The position numbers and the translations under genes were made by a program. DNA of 64,000 bases from CBFFRJ01 sp051486985 (lineage in GTDB: Bacteria; Pseudomonadota; Gammaproteobacteria; Enterobacterales; Enterobacteriaceae). Of this stretch, positions 27,242 through 34,929 are shown piece by piece. The DNA is taken from contig NZ_JAHVDV010000019.1 in assembly GCF_051486985.1 (NCBI RefSeq), positions 1 to 64,000 on the forward strand, in the 5' to 3' direction. Position 1 is the first letter of the stretch; every line of letters starts with the position of its first letter. The notes under the pieces were generated by a model that saw only the letters and a program-made list of their open reading frames with translations, made no database searches and was not told the DNA's origin.

Positions 27242-28921
27242 ATGAATAAACTCTTTTCCTCACATGTCATGCCTTTCAGTGCGCTGATTGAAGCCTGCTG
27301 GAAAGAAAAATACAGCGTGGCGCGTTTTACCCGCGATGTCATTGCGGGCGTGACCGTGGGAATTATTGCCATTCCGCTGGCGATGGCGCTGGCGATTGGC
27401 AGCGGCGTCGCACCCCAGTATGGGCTTTACACCGCCGCTATTGCCGGGTTTGTTATCGCACTGTCCGGTGGCTCTCGTTATAGCGTTTCCGGACCAACCG
27501 CGGCGTTCGTCGTCATTCTTTATCCCGTTTCCCAGCAGTTTGGCCTGGGGGGATTACTCGTTGCGACACTGATGTCCGGCCTGTTTCTGATCCTCTTTGG
27601 CCTTGCCCGCTTTGGGCGGCTGATTGAATACATCCCACTGTCAGTCACGCTGGGATTCACCTCAGGTATCGGCATCACCATTGGTACTATGCAGATTAAA
27701 GATTTTCTTGGTCTGCAGGTGCCCCATATGCCCGAACACTATTTGCAAAAAATCGGGGCACTGGGGATGGCGTTGCCGACCTTTAACCCCGGTGATGCCG
27801 CCATCGGTATTATTACCTTAGGTACGCTTATATTATGGCCGCGATTGCGTATTCGTTTACCGGGGCATCTGCCGGCCCTGCTGGCAGGCTGCGCCGTGAT
27901 GGGCGTCGTCAATCTTCTGGGGGGGCAGGTCGCCACCATTGGTTCACAGTTTCATTATGTGCTTGCCGATGGCAGTCAGGGCAACGGCATTCCACAACTG
28001 TTACCGCAACTGGTTTTACCCTGGAACCTGCCCGACTCCACTTTTACGTTGAGCTGGGCGTCACTGCAGGCGTTGTTACCCGCCGCCTTTTCGATGGCGA
28101 TGCTGGGCGCGATTGAATCGCTGCTCTGCGCGGTAGTGCTCGACGGCATGACCAGCACGCGCCACAAAGCCAATAGTGAGTTGATTGGCCAGGGGCTGGG
28201 TAATATCATCGCCCCCTTCTTTGGGGGTATCACCGCAACCGCCGCGATTGCCCGTTCTGCGGCGAACGTGCGCGCCGGGGCGACGTCGCCGGTTGCCGCC
28301 ATTATTCATTCGATACTGGTCATACTGGCCCTGTTGGTTCTCGCCCCCCTGCTCTCCTGGCTACCGCTGTCAGCAATGGCAGCTCTGTTGCTGATGGTGG
28401 CGTGGAACATGAGCGAAGCGCATAAGGTTGTGAACCTTCTGCGTCGGGGACCGAAAGACGACATTATCGTTATGCTCATCTGCATGTCGCTCACCGTGCT
28501 GTTCGATATGGTTATCGCCATCAGCGTTGGTATCGTTCTTGCCTCGCTGTTGTTTATGCGGCGCATTGCCCGCATGACTCGCCTCGCACCGGTCAGTGCT
28601 GAAGTGCCTGCCGATGTGCTGGTGCTGCGGGTGATTGGCCCCATGTTCTTTGCAGCCGCTGACGGCCTCTTTACCGACCTTGAATCGCGCATCAAAGGCA
28701 AACGCATTGTGGTACTGAAGTGGGATGCGGTCCCGGTGCTGGATGCCGGAGGGCTTGATGCCTTCCAGCGTTTCGTTAAACGCCTGCCGGAAGGTACCGA
28801 GCTTCGCGTAAGTAATCTTGAATTTCAGCCGCTGCGCACGATGGCCCGTGCCGGCATTCAACCCATCCCTGGGCGATTGTCCTTCTGGCCAGACCGTGAG
28901 GCGGCGTTAGCTGATTTATGA
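27242..28921 (+). CDS. dauA: DauA (YchM), SLC26-type C4-dicarboxylate transporter
   Basis: 559 residues, same length as in E. coli. Inner-membrane SulP/SLC26 protein with an N-terminal transport domain of many membrane segments (GITIGTMQIKDFLGL; GQGLGNIIAPFFGGITATAA) and a C-terminal cytoplasmic STAS domain from about residue 445 (VLKWDAVPVLDAGGLDAFQR). DauA carries succinate and other dicarboxylates under aerobic acidic conditions and its STAS domain can bind acyl carrier protein. The stop overlaps the converging MerR-family gene by six bases. Confidence 0.95.
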   Translation: MNKLFSSHVMPFSALIEACWKEKYSVARFTRDVIAGVTVGIIAIPLAMALAIGSGVAPQYGLYTAAIAGFVIALSGGSRYSVSGPTAAFVVILYPVSQQFGLGGLLVATLMSGLFLILFGLARFGRLIEYIPLSVTLGFTSGIGITIGTMQIKDFLGLQVPHMPEHYLQKIGALGMALPTFNPGDAAIGIITLGTLILWPRLRIRLPGHLPALLAGCAVMGVVNLLGGQVATIGSQFHYVLADGSQGNGIPQLLPQLVLPWNLPDSTFTLSWASLQALLPAAFSMAMLGAIESLLCAVVLDGMTSTRHKANSELIGQGLGNIIAPFFGGITATAAIARSAANVRAGATSPVAAIIHSILVILALLVLAPLLSWLPLSAMAALLLMVAWNMSEAHKVVNLLRRGPKDDIIVMLICMSLTVLFDMVIAISVGIVLASLLFMRRIARMTRLAPVSAEVPADVLVLRVIGPMFFAAADGLFTDLESRIKGKRIVVLKWDAVPVLDAGGLDAFQRFVKRLPEGTELRVSNLEFQPLRTMARAGIQPIPGRLSFWPDREAALADL

Positions 28922-29965
28922 TGCGTGGGATGCGCAACAACGTTTGCGCATCATTACCTCAATCGCGCCCTGCAGCCAGTGCAGTACCGCAGGCGTCATC
29001 CAGGTGCCTTTCATAAGATGCGGCTCCTGCTGCATGGCCAGGCGGAATTTCTGCTGAGTCTGCGGATCCGTTCCGGCATAAGACTCAAAGAGCGCAAGCC
29101 AGTTTTCCGCCAGTGCCTGCGCCTCATCAGAGTGAGGGGCCAGTGCATCCCGCGTTGCCTGGTGCAGACGTGCGACCAGCGGTGGCCACGCCATCATGCG
29201 GTCAAAATAGTGAGCCCGGGTAAAGGCCATCTCCGGCTCAGATAAATAGTGCTGCCAGATGGCGAACTTGCTTTCAGCAAAAGCGCGAGTGATGTAATCG
29301 ATAACCGCCTCGTCGATGCCGGTCTGTTCTCGCATTTGCGGCTCAACCATATGCATCTCATTCAGACGGGTAAGGAAATCCGGCCGACCTGCCGTATCTT
29401 CCTCAAGCCGTGTCATCCAGCGCGTGGCAAGTTCCATTGCGCGCAGGTCATTCACCGGGCAACGGCTCTGCATAAGACGGCGCACCTCCTTAACCATCGC
29501 CGTCCACTCCTGGATACGGGCTTCATCATGGCTCACAAATGGCAGCGCCTTTAACTCTTCTTCACTAAACCAGCGGTCGTACATTTTCATTAACTCCAGC
29601 GTCTGTAACCAGGACTCCAGATCAGGTTCAGCGCCGCCGGACAACCCATCCCGTAACGTTACCAGTTGCTCACGCAGCGTCTGAATATTACGCATTTGCG
29701 CATCAAGCAGTGTGATTTGGTCGTTGAGCAGAGCATCCAGAGGACGCGTCTCCTTTGCCAGATAATCCGCGATAGCTGCCAGGGTCATACCTGCTTTCGT
29801 GAGCACCTGTATTCTTTGCAGACGCTTCACATTATTAAGATTGTACAGGCGATACCCGGCAGCGCTTCGGGCGGAAGGGATAAGCAGTCCGATCGATTCA
29901 TAGTGATGCAGTGTGCGAACGGTGATACCTGCGCGACGCGCCAGCACACCTGACTGAATTAACAT
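28916..29965 (-). CDS. MerR-family regulator with C-terminal TipAS-like effector domain
   Basis: 349-residue transcriptional regulator. Residues 1-75 are a MerR winged-helix DNA-binding domain (GVLARRAGITVRTLHHYE, GYRLYNLNNVKRLQRIQ), followed by a coiled-coil linker to about residue 110. The remaining ~230 residues are helical and include the TipAS-like opening (MYDRWFSEEELKAL). TipAS-type domains bind hydrophobic drugs or peptides in other bacteria; the ligand here is unknown and no resistance gene sits beside it. It interrupts the dauA-ychH order of K-12, so it is probably an insertion. Confidence 0.85.
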   Translation of the reverse strand: MLIQSGVLARRAGITVRTLHHYESIGLLIPSARSAAGYRLYNLNNVKRLQRIQVLTKAGMTLAAIADYLAKETRPLDALLNDQITLLDAQMRNIQTLREQLVTLRDGLSGGAEPDLESWLQTLELMKMYDRWFSEEELKALPFVSHDEARIQEWTAMVKEVRRLMQSRCPVNDLRAMELATRWMTRLEEDTAGRPDFLTRLNEMHMVEPQMREQTGIDEAVIDYITRAFAESKFAIWQHYLSEPEMAFTRAHYFDRMMAWPPLVARLHQATRDALAPHSDEAQALAENWLALFESYAGTDPQTQQKFRLAMQQEPHLMKGTWMTPAVLHWLQGAIEVMMRKRCCASHAS

Positions 29966-30003
29966 GACGGCTCCTTATCTTCCCCACAATCCAGACTCTC
30001 AGG

Positions 30004-30020
30004 CCTGACGTTACGTTAGG
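30004..30020 (-). promoter_or_regulatory. Candidate operator of the MerR-family gene
   Basis: CCTGACG-TTA-CGTTAGG is a dyad with one mismatch, about 39 bases upstream of the regulator start and next to a TTGACC -35-like hexamer on the minus strand. MerR proteins commonly bind such dyads in the spacer of their own promoters. A matching -10 was not clear. Confidence 0.4.
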
Positions 30021-30035
30021 GTCAATATAAAAGCC

Positions 30036-30062
30036 AAAAAAAACGGTTTCCAGTGGAAACCG
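30036..30062 (-). terminator. Intrinsic terminator of ychH
   Basis: On the minus strand CGGTTTCCA-CT-GGAAACCG is followed by a run of eight T. It lies 19 bases beyond the ychH stop. Confidence 0.88.
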
Positions 30063-30080
30063 CTTCTGCGCCATCGCGAA

Positions 30081-30356
30081 TTAGTGGTGACCGTGACCGT
30101 CACGGCGGCAGCGTTTATCATAATGACGTACCCACCAATACTTATCGCAGACCTGTTCGTGGCCGCCAATACGCGCGCCGGCGAGCCAGAGCACGGCCCC
30201 GACGAAGATACTCAGGATAGCCCCGTGGGCAAAAAACTGGGGTAAATTAAGTTGAGGCAGCTGATTTAACACGGAATAGCTCACGCCGACGACCATTACC
30301 ACTAATCCCAGGCCCATGAGTACATTACCGAGTAACGAAGCGTTTTTGCGTTTCAT
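30081..30356 (-). CDS. ychH: YchH, stress-induced inner-membrane protein
   Basis: 91-residue protein with two hydrophobic segments (LMGLGLVVMVVGVSYSVL and AILSIFVGAVLWLAG) and a His/Arg-rich cytoplasmic tail ending HGHH. Matches E. coli YchH, a membrane protein linked to stress survival and biofilm formation; molecular function unknown. Divergent from pth, with 275 bases between starts. Confidence 0.92.
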   Translation of the reverse strand: MKRKNASLLGNVLMGLGLVVMVVGVSYSVLNQLPQLNLPQFFAHGAILSIFVGAVLWLAGARIGGHEQVCDKYWWVRHYDKRCRRDGHGHH

Positions 30357-30631
30357 AGTGTCACCTCCGGAACGATGGGTTGAACAGGAATAACCCCACT
30401 CAATGATTGGGTAAAGTATAGTCAGTGCGGTATGAGCTGATTGCGGTTAGGATCACATTTACTCATATTGAGGCAACATAAGTTTACAAATAAGCCCATG
30501 AAATGCATGTAATTCTAATGGTTCATTTCTGAAATCATTTCCCCTTTTGCCGTTTCGACCCGAGGACTTTGTTTTCGGGCGATGCACAACGTAAACTACG
30601 CGCTGGTTATTGACCTGGTCAGGAAAAGAAA

Positions 30632-31216
30632 GTGACGATAAAACTGATTGTCGGGCTGGCGAACCCGGGGGCTGAATATGCAGCCACGCGCCACAATGCC
30701 GGCGCGTGGTATGTGGATCTACTGGCAGACCGTTTACGTGCCCCGCTGCGCGAAGAGCCGAAATTTTTTGGTTACGCTTCACGAATAAATATCGCGGGCG
30801 AAGATATACGCCTGTTGGTCCCTACGACCTTCATGAACCTTAGCGGTAAGTCCGTTGCGGCAATGGCGACCTTCTATCGCATTAACCCGGATGAGATCCT
30901 GGTGGCACACGATGAACTGGATCTGCCGCCAGGCGTGGCAAAGTTTAAGCTCGGCGGCGGGCATGGCGGGCATAACGGTTTAAAAGACATCATCAGTAAG
31001 CTTGGTAATAACCCCAACTTCCACCGTTTACGCCTTGGAATTGGCCATCCGGGCGATAAAAACAAAGTTGTTGGTTTTGTACTGGGTAAGCCACCAGCTT
31101 CAGAACAAAAATTGATTGACGAAGCGGTAGATGAAGCGGTGCGTTGTACAGAGTTATGGCTTAAGGACGGCCTGGCCAAAGCCACCAGCCGACTCCATAC
31201 CTTCAAAGCGCAATAA
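30632..31216 (+). CDS. pth: Peptidyl-tRNA hydrolase
   Basis: 194 residues, the E. coli length. Releases tRNA from prematurely terminated peptidyl-tRNA. The catalytic histidine is in AATRHNAGAW (His20), the supporting Asn in LANPG and Asp in AHDELDLPPG. GTG start at 30632 preceded by AGGA, which reproduces the usual N-terminus (TIKLIVGLANPG). Upstream of ychF, as is usual. Confidence 0.96.
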   Translation: MTIKLIVGLANPGAEYAATRHNAGAWYVDLLADRLRAPLREEPKFFGYASRINIAGEDIRLLVPTTFMNLSGKSVAAMATFYRINPDEILVAHDELDLPPGVAKFKLGGGHGGHNGLKDIISKLGNNPNFHRLRLGIGHPGDKNKVVGFVLGKPPASEQKLIDEAVDEAVRCTELWLKDGLAKATSRLHTFKAQ

Positions 31217-31341
31217 GCCCCCCGGTTGGCATTTATGCCGCGCGATACAACGGTTACGTGTATAATAGGCAGAGTTATCAACTTTTATACAATCTGTTTC
31301 ATCTAACAGGTTGATTATTCAGAAATTAAGGTAATTACATT

Positions 31342-32436
31342 ATGGGATTCAAATGCGGTATCGTTGGCCTGCCCAACGTAGGTAAATCCACCCTGTTCAA
31401 CGCGCTCACCAAAGCCGGTATCGAAGCGGCTAACTTCCCCTTCTGTACCATTGAGCCGAACACCGGTGTCGTACCGATGCCCGATCCGCGTCTGGACAAA
31501 CTGGCAGAGATCGTTAAACCACAGCGTATCCTGCCGACCACGATGGAATTCGTCGATATTGCCGGCCTGGTTAAAGGGGCGTCGAAAGGTGAAGGTCTGG
31601 GCAACCAGTTCCTGACCAATATTCGTGAAACCGAGGCCATCGGTCACGTGGTTCGCTGCTTTGAAAACGACAACATTATCCATGTAAATAACAAAGTTGA
31701 TCCGGCAGACGACATTGAAGTTATTAACACCGAACTGGCCTTGTCCGATCTGGATACCTGCGAACGCGCCCTGCACCGCGTGCAGAAAAAAGCCAAAGGC
31801 GGTGATAAAGATGCCAAAGCGGAACAAGCCGCGCTGGAAAAATGTCTGCCACAGCTGGAAAACGCTGGCATGCTGCGTGCGCTGAAAAATCTGACGGAAG
31901 AAGACAAGGCTGCCATTAAATATCTGAGCTTCCTGACGCTGAAGCCGACAATGTACATCGCCAACGTCAACGAAGACGGTTTTGAAAATAACCCGTACCT
32001 CGATAAAGTACGCGAAATTGCTGCTGCTGAAGGTTCCGTGGTAGTGGCGGTGTGTGCTGCCGTTGAGTCTGATATTGCCGAGCTAGATGATGCTGACCGC
32101 GAAGAGTTTATGGCAGAGCTGGGGATTGAAGAGCCGGGACTGAACCGTGTGATCCGTGCCGGTTATGAACTCCTGAACCTGCAAACTTACTTCACGGCTG
32201 GTGTGAAAGAGGTGCGTGCATGGACTATCCCTGTCGGCGCTACCGCACCACAGGCCGCCGGTAAAATTCACACCGACTTCGAAAAAGGCTTTATCCGCGC
32301 CCAGACTATCGCCTATGAAGATTTCATCACCTACAAAGGTGAGCAAGGCGCTAAAGAAGCCGGGAAGATGCGTGCTGAAGGTAAAGAGTACGTGGTTAAA
32401 GATGGCGACGTCATGAACTTCCTGTTCAACGTCTAA
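31342..32436 (+). CDS. ychF: YchF (OLA1-type) redox-responsive ATPase
   Basis: 364-residue Obg-family P-loop protein. G1 is GLPNVGKST, and the position of the GTPase NKxD motif holds NVNE, which explains the ATP preference of the family. A coiled-coil insertion (about residues 130-200) and a C-terminal TGS domain (VRAWTIPVGATAPQAAGKIH) follow. It associates with ribosomes and limits oxidative-stress responses in E. coli. It is the last syntenic core gene before the accessory island. Confidence 0.96.
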   Translation: MGFKCGIVGLPNVGKSTLFNALTKAGIEAANFPFCTIEPNTGVVPMPDPRLDKLAEIVKPQRILPTTMEFVDIAGLVKGASKGEGLGNQFLTNIRETEAIGHVVRCFENDNIIHVNNKVDPADDIEVINTELALSDLDTCERALHRVQKKAKGGDKDAKAEQAALEKCLPQLENAGMLRALKNLTEEDKAAIKYLSFLTLKPTMYIANVNEDGFENNPYLDKVREIAAAEGSVVVAVCAAVESDIAELDDADREEFMAELGIEEPGLNRVIRAGYELLNLQTYFTAGVKEVRAWTIPVGATAPQAAGKIHTDFEKGFIRAQTIAYEDFITYKGEQGAKEAGKMRAEGKEYVVKDGDVMNFLFNV

Positions 32437-32490
32437 ATAAGTTTTGTTATCTCATGAGGTTTCATCAAATCTCATGAAAATGACAAAAAC

Positions 32491-32525
32491 AAAAAAATCC
32501 ACGCAATTGCGTGGATTTTTTATTT
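32491..32525 (+). terminator. Intrinsic terminator of ychF
   Basis: AAAAATCCACGC-AATT-GCGTGGATTTTT: nearly perfect stem with A-run and T-run, so it may work in both directions. It marks the left boundary of the island. Confidence 0.9.
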
Positions 32526-32612
32526 TATAAAGTCTCAACTCATCTCGTAACAACGCAGTCAAGAATGAGTACATTGATGTGTACAACATTCTTTCATCTT
32601 CATTTTAAGTGA

Positions 32613-32860
32613 TTACAATAACGGTTTAATAAATATACCAGGCTCGTTAAACTCGCCATCGCACAACTGGCACTTGCCATCAATAGTTTCCCATGTACGC
32701 CCCACGCCTTCACGCATCAGCTCAATTGTGCGGTCGCGGTACCGACGAAAATGAAGTATTCCAGTTGAGTTTCCCCAAACTCAGGCCAGCAGCCGAAATT
32801 ACTAAAAGCAGCCTGCCATCTGTTATTTCTTTCATTTGGCATATGAAAAAGCTATACAGG
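32613..32860 (-). pseudogene. Frameshifted remnant of an unknown gene
   Basis: On the minus strand one frame reads NFGCWPEFGETQLEYF and then the adjacent frame continues HFRRYRDRTIELMREG...TWETIDGKCQLCDGEFNEPG and stops at 32613. Good protein-like sequence in two frames that join near 32755 suggests a single gene broken by a frameshift. The CxxC (CQLC) resembles a small zinc-binding motif. I do not recognise the family. Confidence 0.4.
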
Positions 32861-33135
32861 ATGCTCATTGGGTAGGAAAGGAATAAAACTAGCTGAACCG
32901 CCTGAGGCTGTGTTTGCCCGGACATGACCATCAAAAAAAGTAATTGCAGGTAGCTTTAATACTTTCAACATATATCACCTGGTCACCAGCCAGCTCTCTG
33001 ATGAGCAGATATACTTCACATCGCTGAATACTCATTATTAATCCTGTGGTTACGGAAAGAAGTAGAAGACAATTATTCCCCTGCTGTTGCAAGAGCTAAA
33101 GCAAATAATGAATTGTCAGCAGTAGAAATTTACAG

Positions 33136-33362
33136 TTATTTGACAGATGCCCCAATCTCAAACATTTTGGACACAGTCTTATTCAGTTCCTCGTTGCTCA
33201 GCGCCAACTGGGCCGCCAGGTAGAAGAGGATATGTAGAGAAATCGCGCGCGGGTTCTCGCCGCCGATGTATTTACGCCATTAGCTATTGCTGGCCACGCC
33301 TGCAAGATCCGCCATATAGATGTCGGTATAGGATAGGCTCTCTTTCAGACGTTTAGGTCTTC
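33136..33362 (-). pseudogene. Remnant of a small helix-turn-helix protein with internal stop
   Basis: The minus-strand frame reads LKESLSYTDIYMADLAGVAS, then NS-stop-WRKYIGGENPRAISLH and ALSNEELNKTVSKMFEIG before the stop at 33136. The sequence has the character of small HTH proteins carried by integrative elements and plasmids (recalled resemblance). An in-frame TAA in the middle disrupts it. The rest of 33363-33615 has no readable gene. Confidence 0.45.
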
Positions 33363-33615
33363 CATAAATCCCGGCCTGCCACGTAAACCATCAGAACCGC
33401 CAGCCGCTTTTCAGTGGAAATACACCTAGACCCGATTTGCATCTGCCAGGCGCCGCTTTTCGCTCAAAGCAGACGTCTTACCCTTCGGTCTGTCCCCTTT
33501 ATACCTAAACTAAAATCCGGCCTATTGTCACGCATTAAAGTGTTGATGTAAGTATGGACATGATTTATTGCGGCTGCCAAGTTTCAAGGTTTATCAGTGT
33601 CATTACTTATTCCCT

Positions 33616-34929
33616 CTATGTGTTGATGGTGATGAGGTAAATTAATTGCTCGACAATGTCGGCTTCATCGGGAATCAGATCGACACTCGCCACCTGTAAT
33701 CGTTGCAACCGTTCTTCGCCCGCTAAAATCCTATAGCCTGCATTCAATATCTGATCTCCCAAACCTGCATGATGTGGATAGAGGAGCATGACTTTCGGGC
33801 AGTGATAAAGCTGGGCGTAGGCCATCATCTGATAGACATCGGCTTGTGATACGCCGCCTTTTGCATTTTCAGAATGATGTCCGATACGCTTCCATTTAGT
33901 ATCTATGATCATAACAATCTGATGGTTCTGCTCGATAAGCAGGTCCGGACGGGTCTGGAAGCGTGGTGTGCCTTCTTTTGCGTCCTCGATCAGACAGTAT
34001 AATCTGCCTGCCTGCGCACGAACCGTCCATTCCGTACCGCGTACAGCACGCTTCGCCAGTGCCGCTATATATGCCTCGAACAGATCGTTCATCGGGAAAA
34101 GCAGTGTAATCCCGTTCTGCGCTCGCTTATCGTGGTGTGTAGCCTGCCAGTCGCGTCGCAGGAGAAGACGTGCGAGATTGTAGAGTGCTTCCCAGCGATG
34201 ATTGGTTCGGTCGATCCGCACCTGTGGCCAAGGCAGGTGACTCAAGGGGACATCGCTAACACCCGCCAGCAGGATACGTAATTCATTCAGACGGCGAAGC
34301 GTATCAGCAGCTCGGGCATAATGGTGAAGTAAAACTACACACGCCTTCATAATTCGAAGTAGGCTGGTATCAGCCGATAGAACGTCGTAACGACAGGCGA
34401 GACGGTCAGGGCGAACGGCAAGCGTAGTGAATTGTCGTTTGATATTGAGCCTTCCGCGCAATGAGGGCAAATCGTCTTCCTGTGCCAAATAGGCGCGCGG
34501 TAATCCCCGATGTACTTCAGACAAGAGTAGATCGGCGAACAAGCGGATAAGTATCTCTAGCAAGCTTTCAGCTTGTCTCGCCATTGTTGCAGCCTGTCCA
34601 TTGCCGAGTTTAAGGCCGAGGGCGACATCAAGCATACGTATCAGGCGATTGCGTATTGTGGCGTCCGGTTCTCTCGTCTCGTTGTCGAATTTAGGCAGGA
34701 TCTCAAGGCTACATCCCGGAGCGGCAATGACCCCAACCATTTGCCCGGCAATAATTTTGTTATGGCGATCGATTAAGATATTGCTACCGTGCCGATTTGC
34801 CAACGGATGCTCGCGCGCCGCCGTAAGCAGCGCGTTAGCCTGAGGGCGAGTAAAAGCATGAGGAGCATTTATGTTGCTTTCCGTGCTCACATAAACAGCA
34901 CCCCATTCGCGAACCGTGAGGTGCGTCAT
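33616..34929 (-). CDS. McrC-like nuclease subunit of a modification-dependent restriction system
   Basis: 437-residue McrC-family protein. The N-terminal part has McrC features (GMVGVIAAPGCSLEILPKF-like segment, near residue 65). The C-terminal part carries a PD-(D/E)xK nuclease core: RPDLLIEQNHQIVMIIDTKWK, with catalytic D, D and K, and then QADVYQMMAYAQ. Its ATG overlaps the McrB-like stop (ATGA), so the subunits are translationally coupled. It should cut DNA only in complex with the partner ATPase. Active-site residues look intact. Confidence 0.88.
   Translation of the reverse strand: MTHLTVREWGAVYVSTESNINAPHAFTRPQANALLTAAREHPLANRHGSNILIDRHNKIIAGQMVGVIAAPGCSLEILPKFDNETREPDATIRNRLIRMLDVALGLKLGNGQAATMARQAESLLEILIRLFADLLLSEVHRGLPRAYLAQEDDLPSLRGRLNIKRQFTTLAVRPDRLACRYDVLSADTSLLRIMKACVVLLHHYARAADTLRRLNELRILLAGVSDVPLSHLPWPQVRIDRTNHRWEALYNLARLLLRRDWQATHHDKRAQNGITLLFPMNDLFEAYIAALAKRAVRGTEWTVRAQAGRLYCLIEDAKEGTPRFQTRPDLLIEQNHQIVMIIDTKWKRIGHHSENAKGGVSQADVYQMMAYAQLYHCPKVMLLYPHHAGLGDQILNAGYRILAGEERLQRLQVASVDLIPDEADIVEQLIYLITINT

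Noticed and set aside
32437..32530. tRNA or attachment site at the left island boundary
   Set aside because: Only the ychF terminator is visible; no cloverleaf or matching direct repeat on the right side was found by eye.
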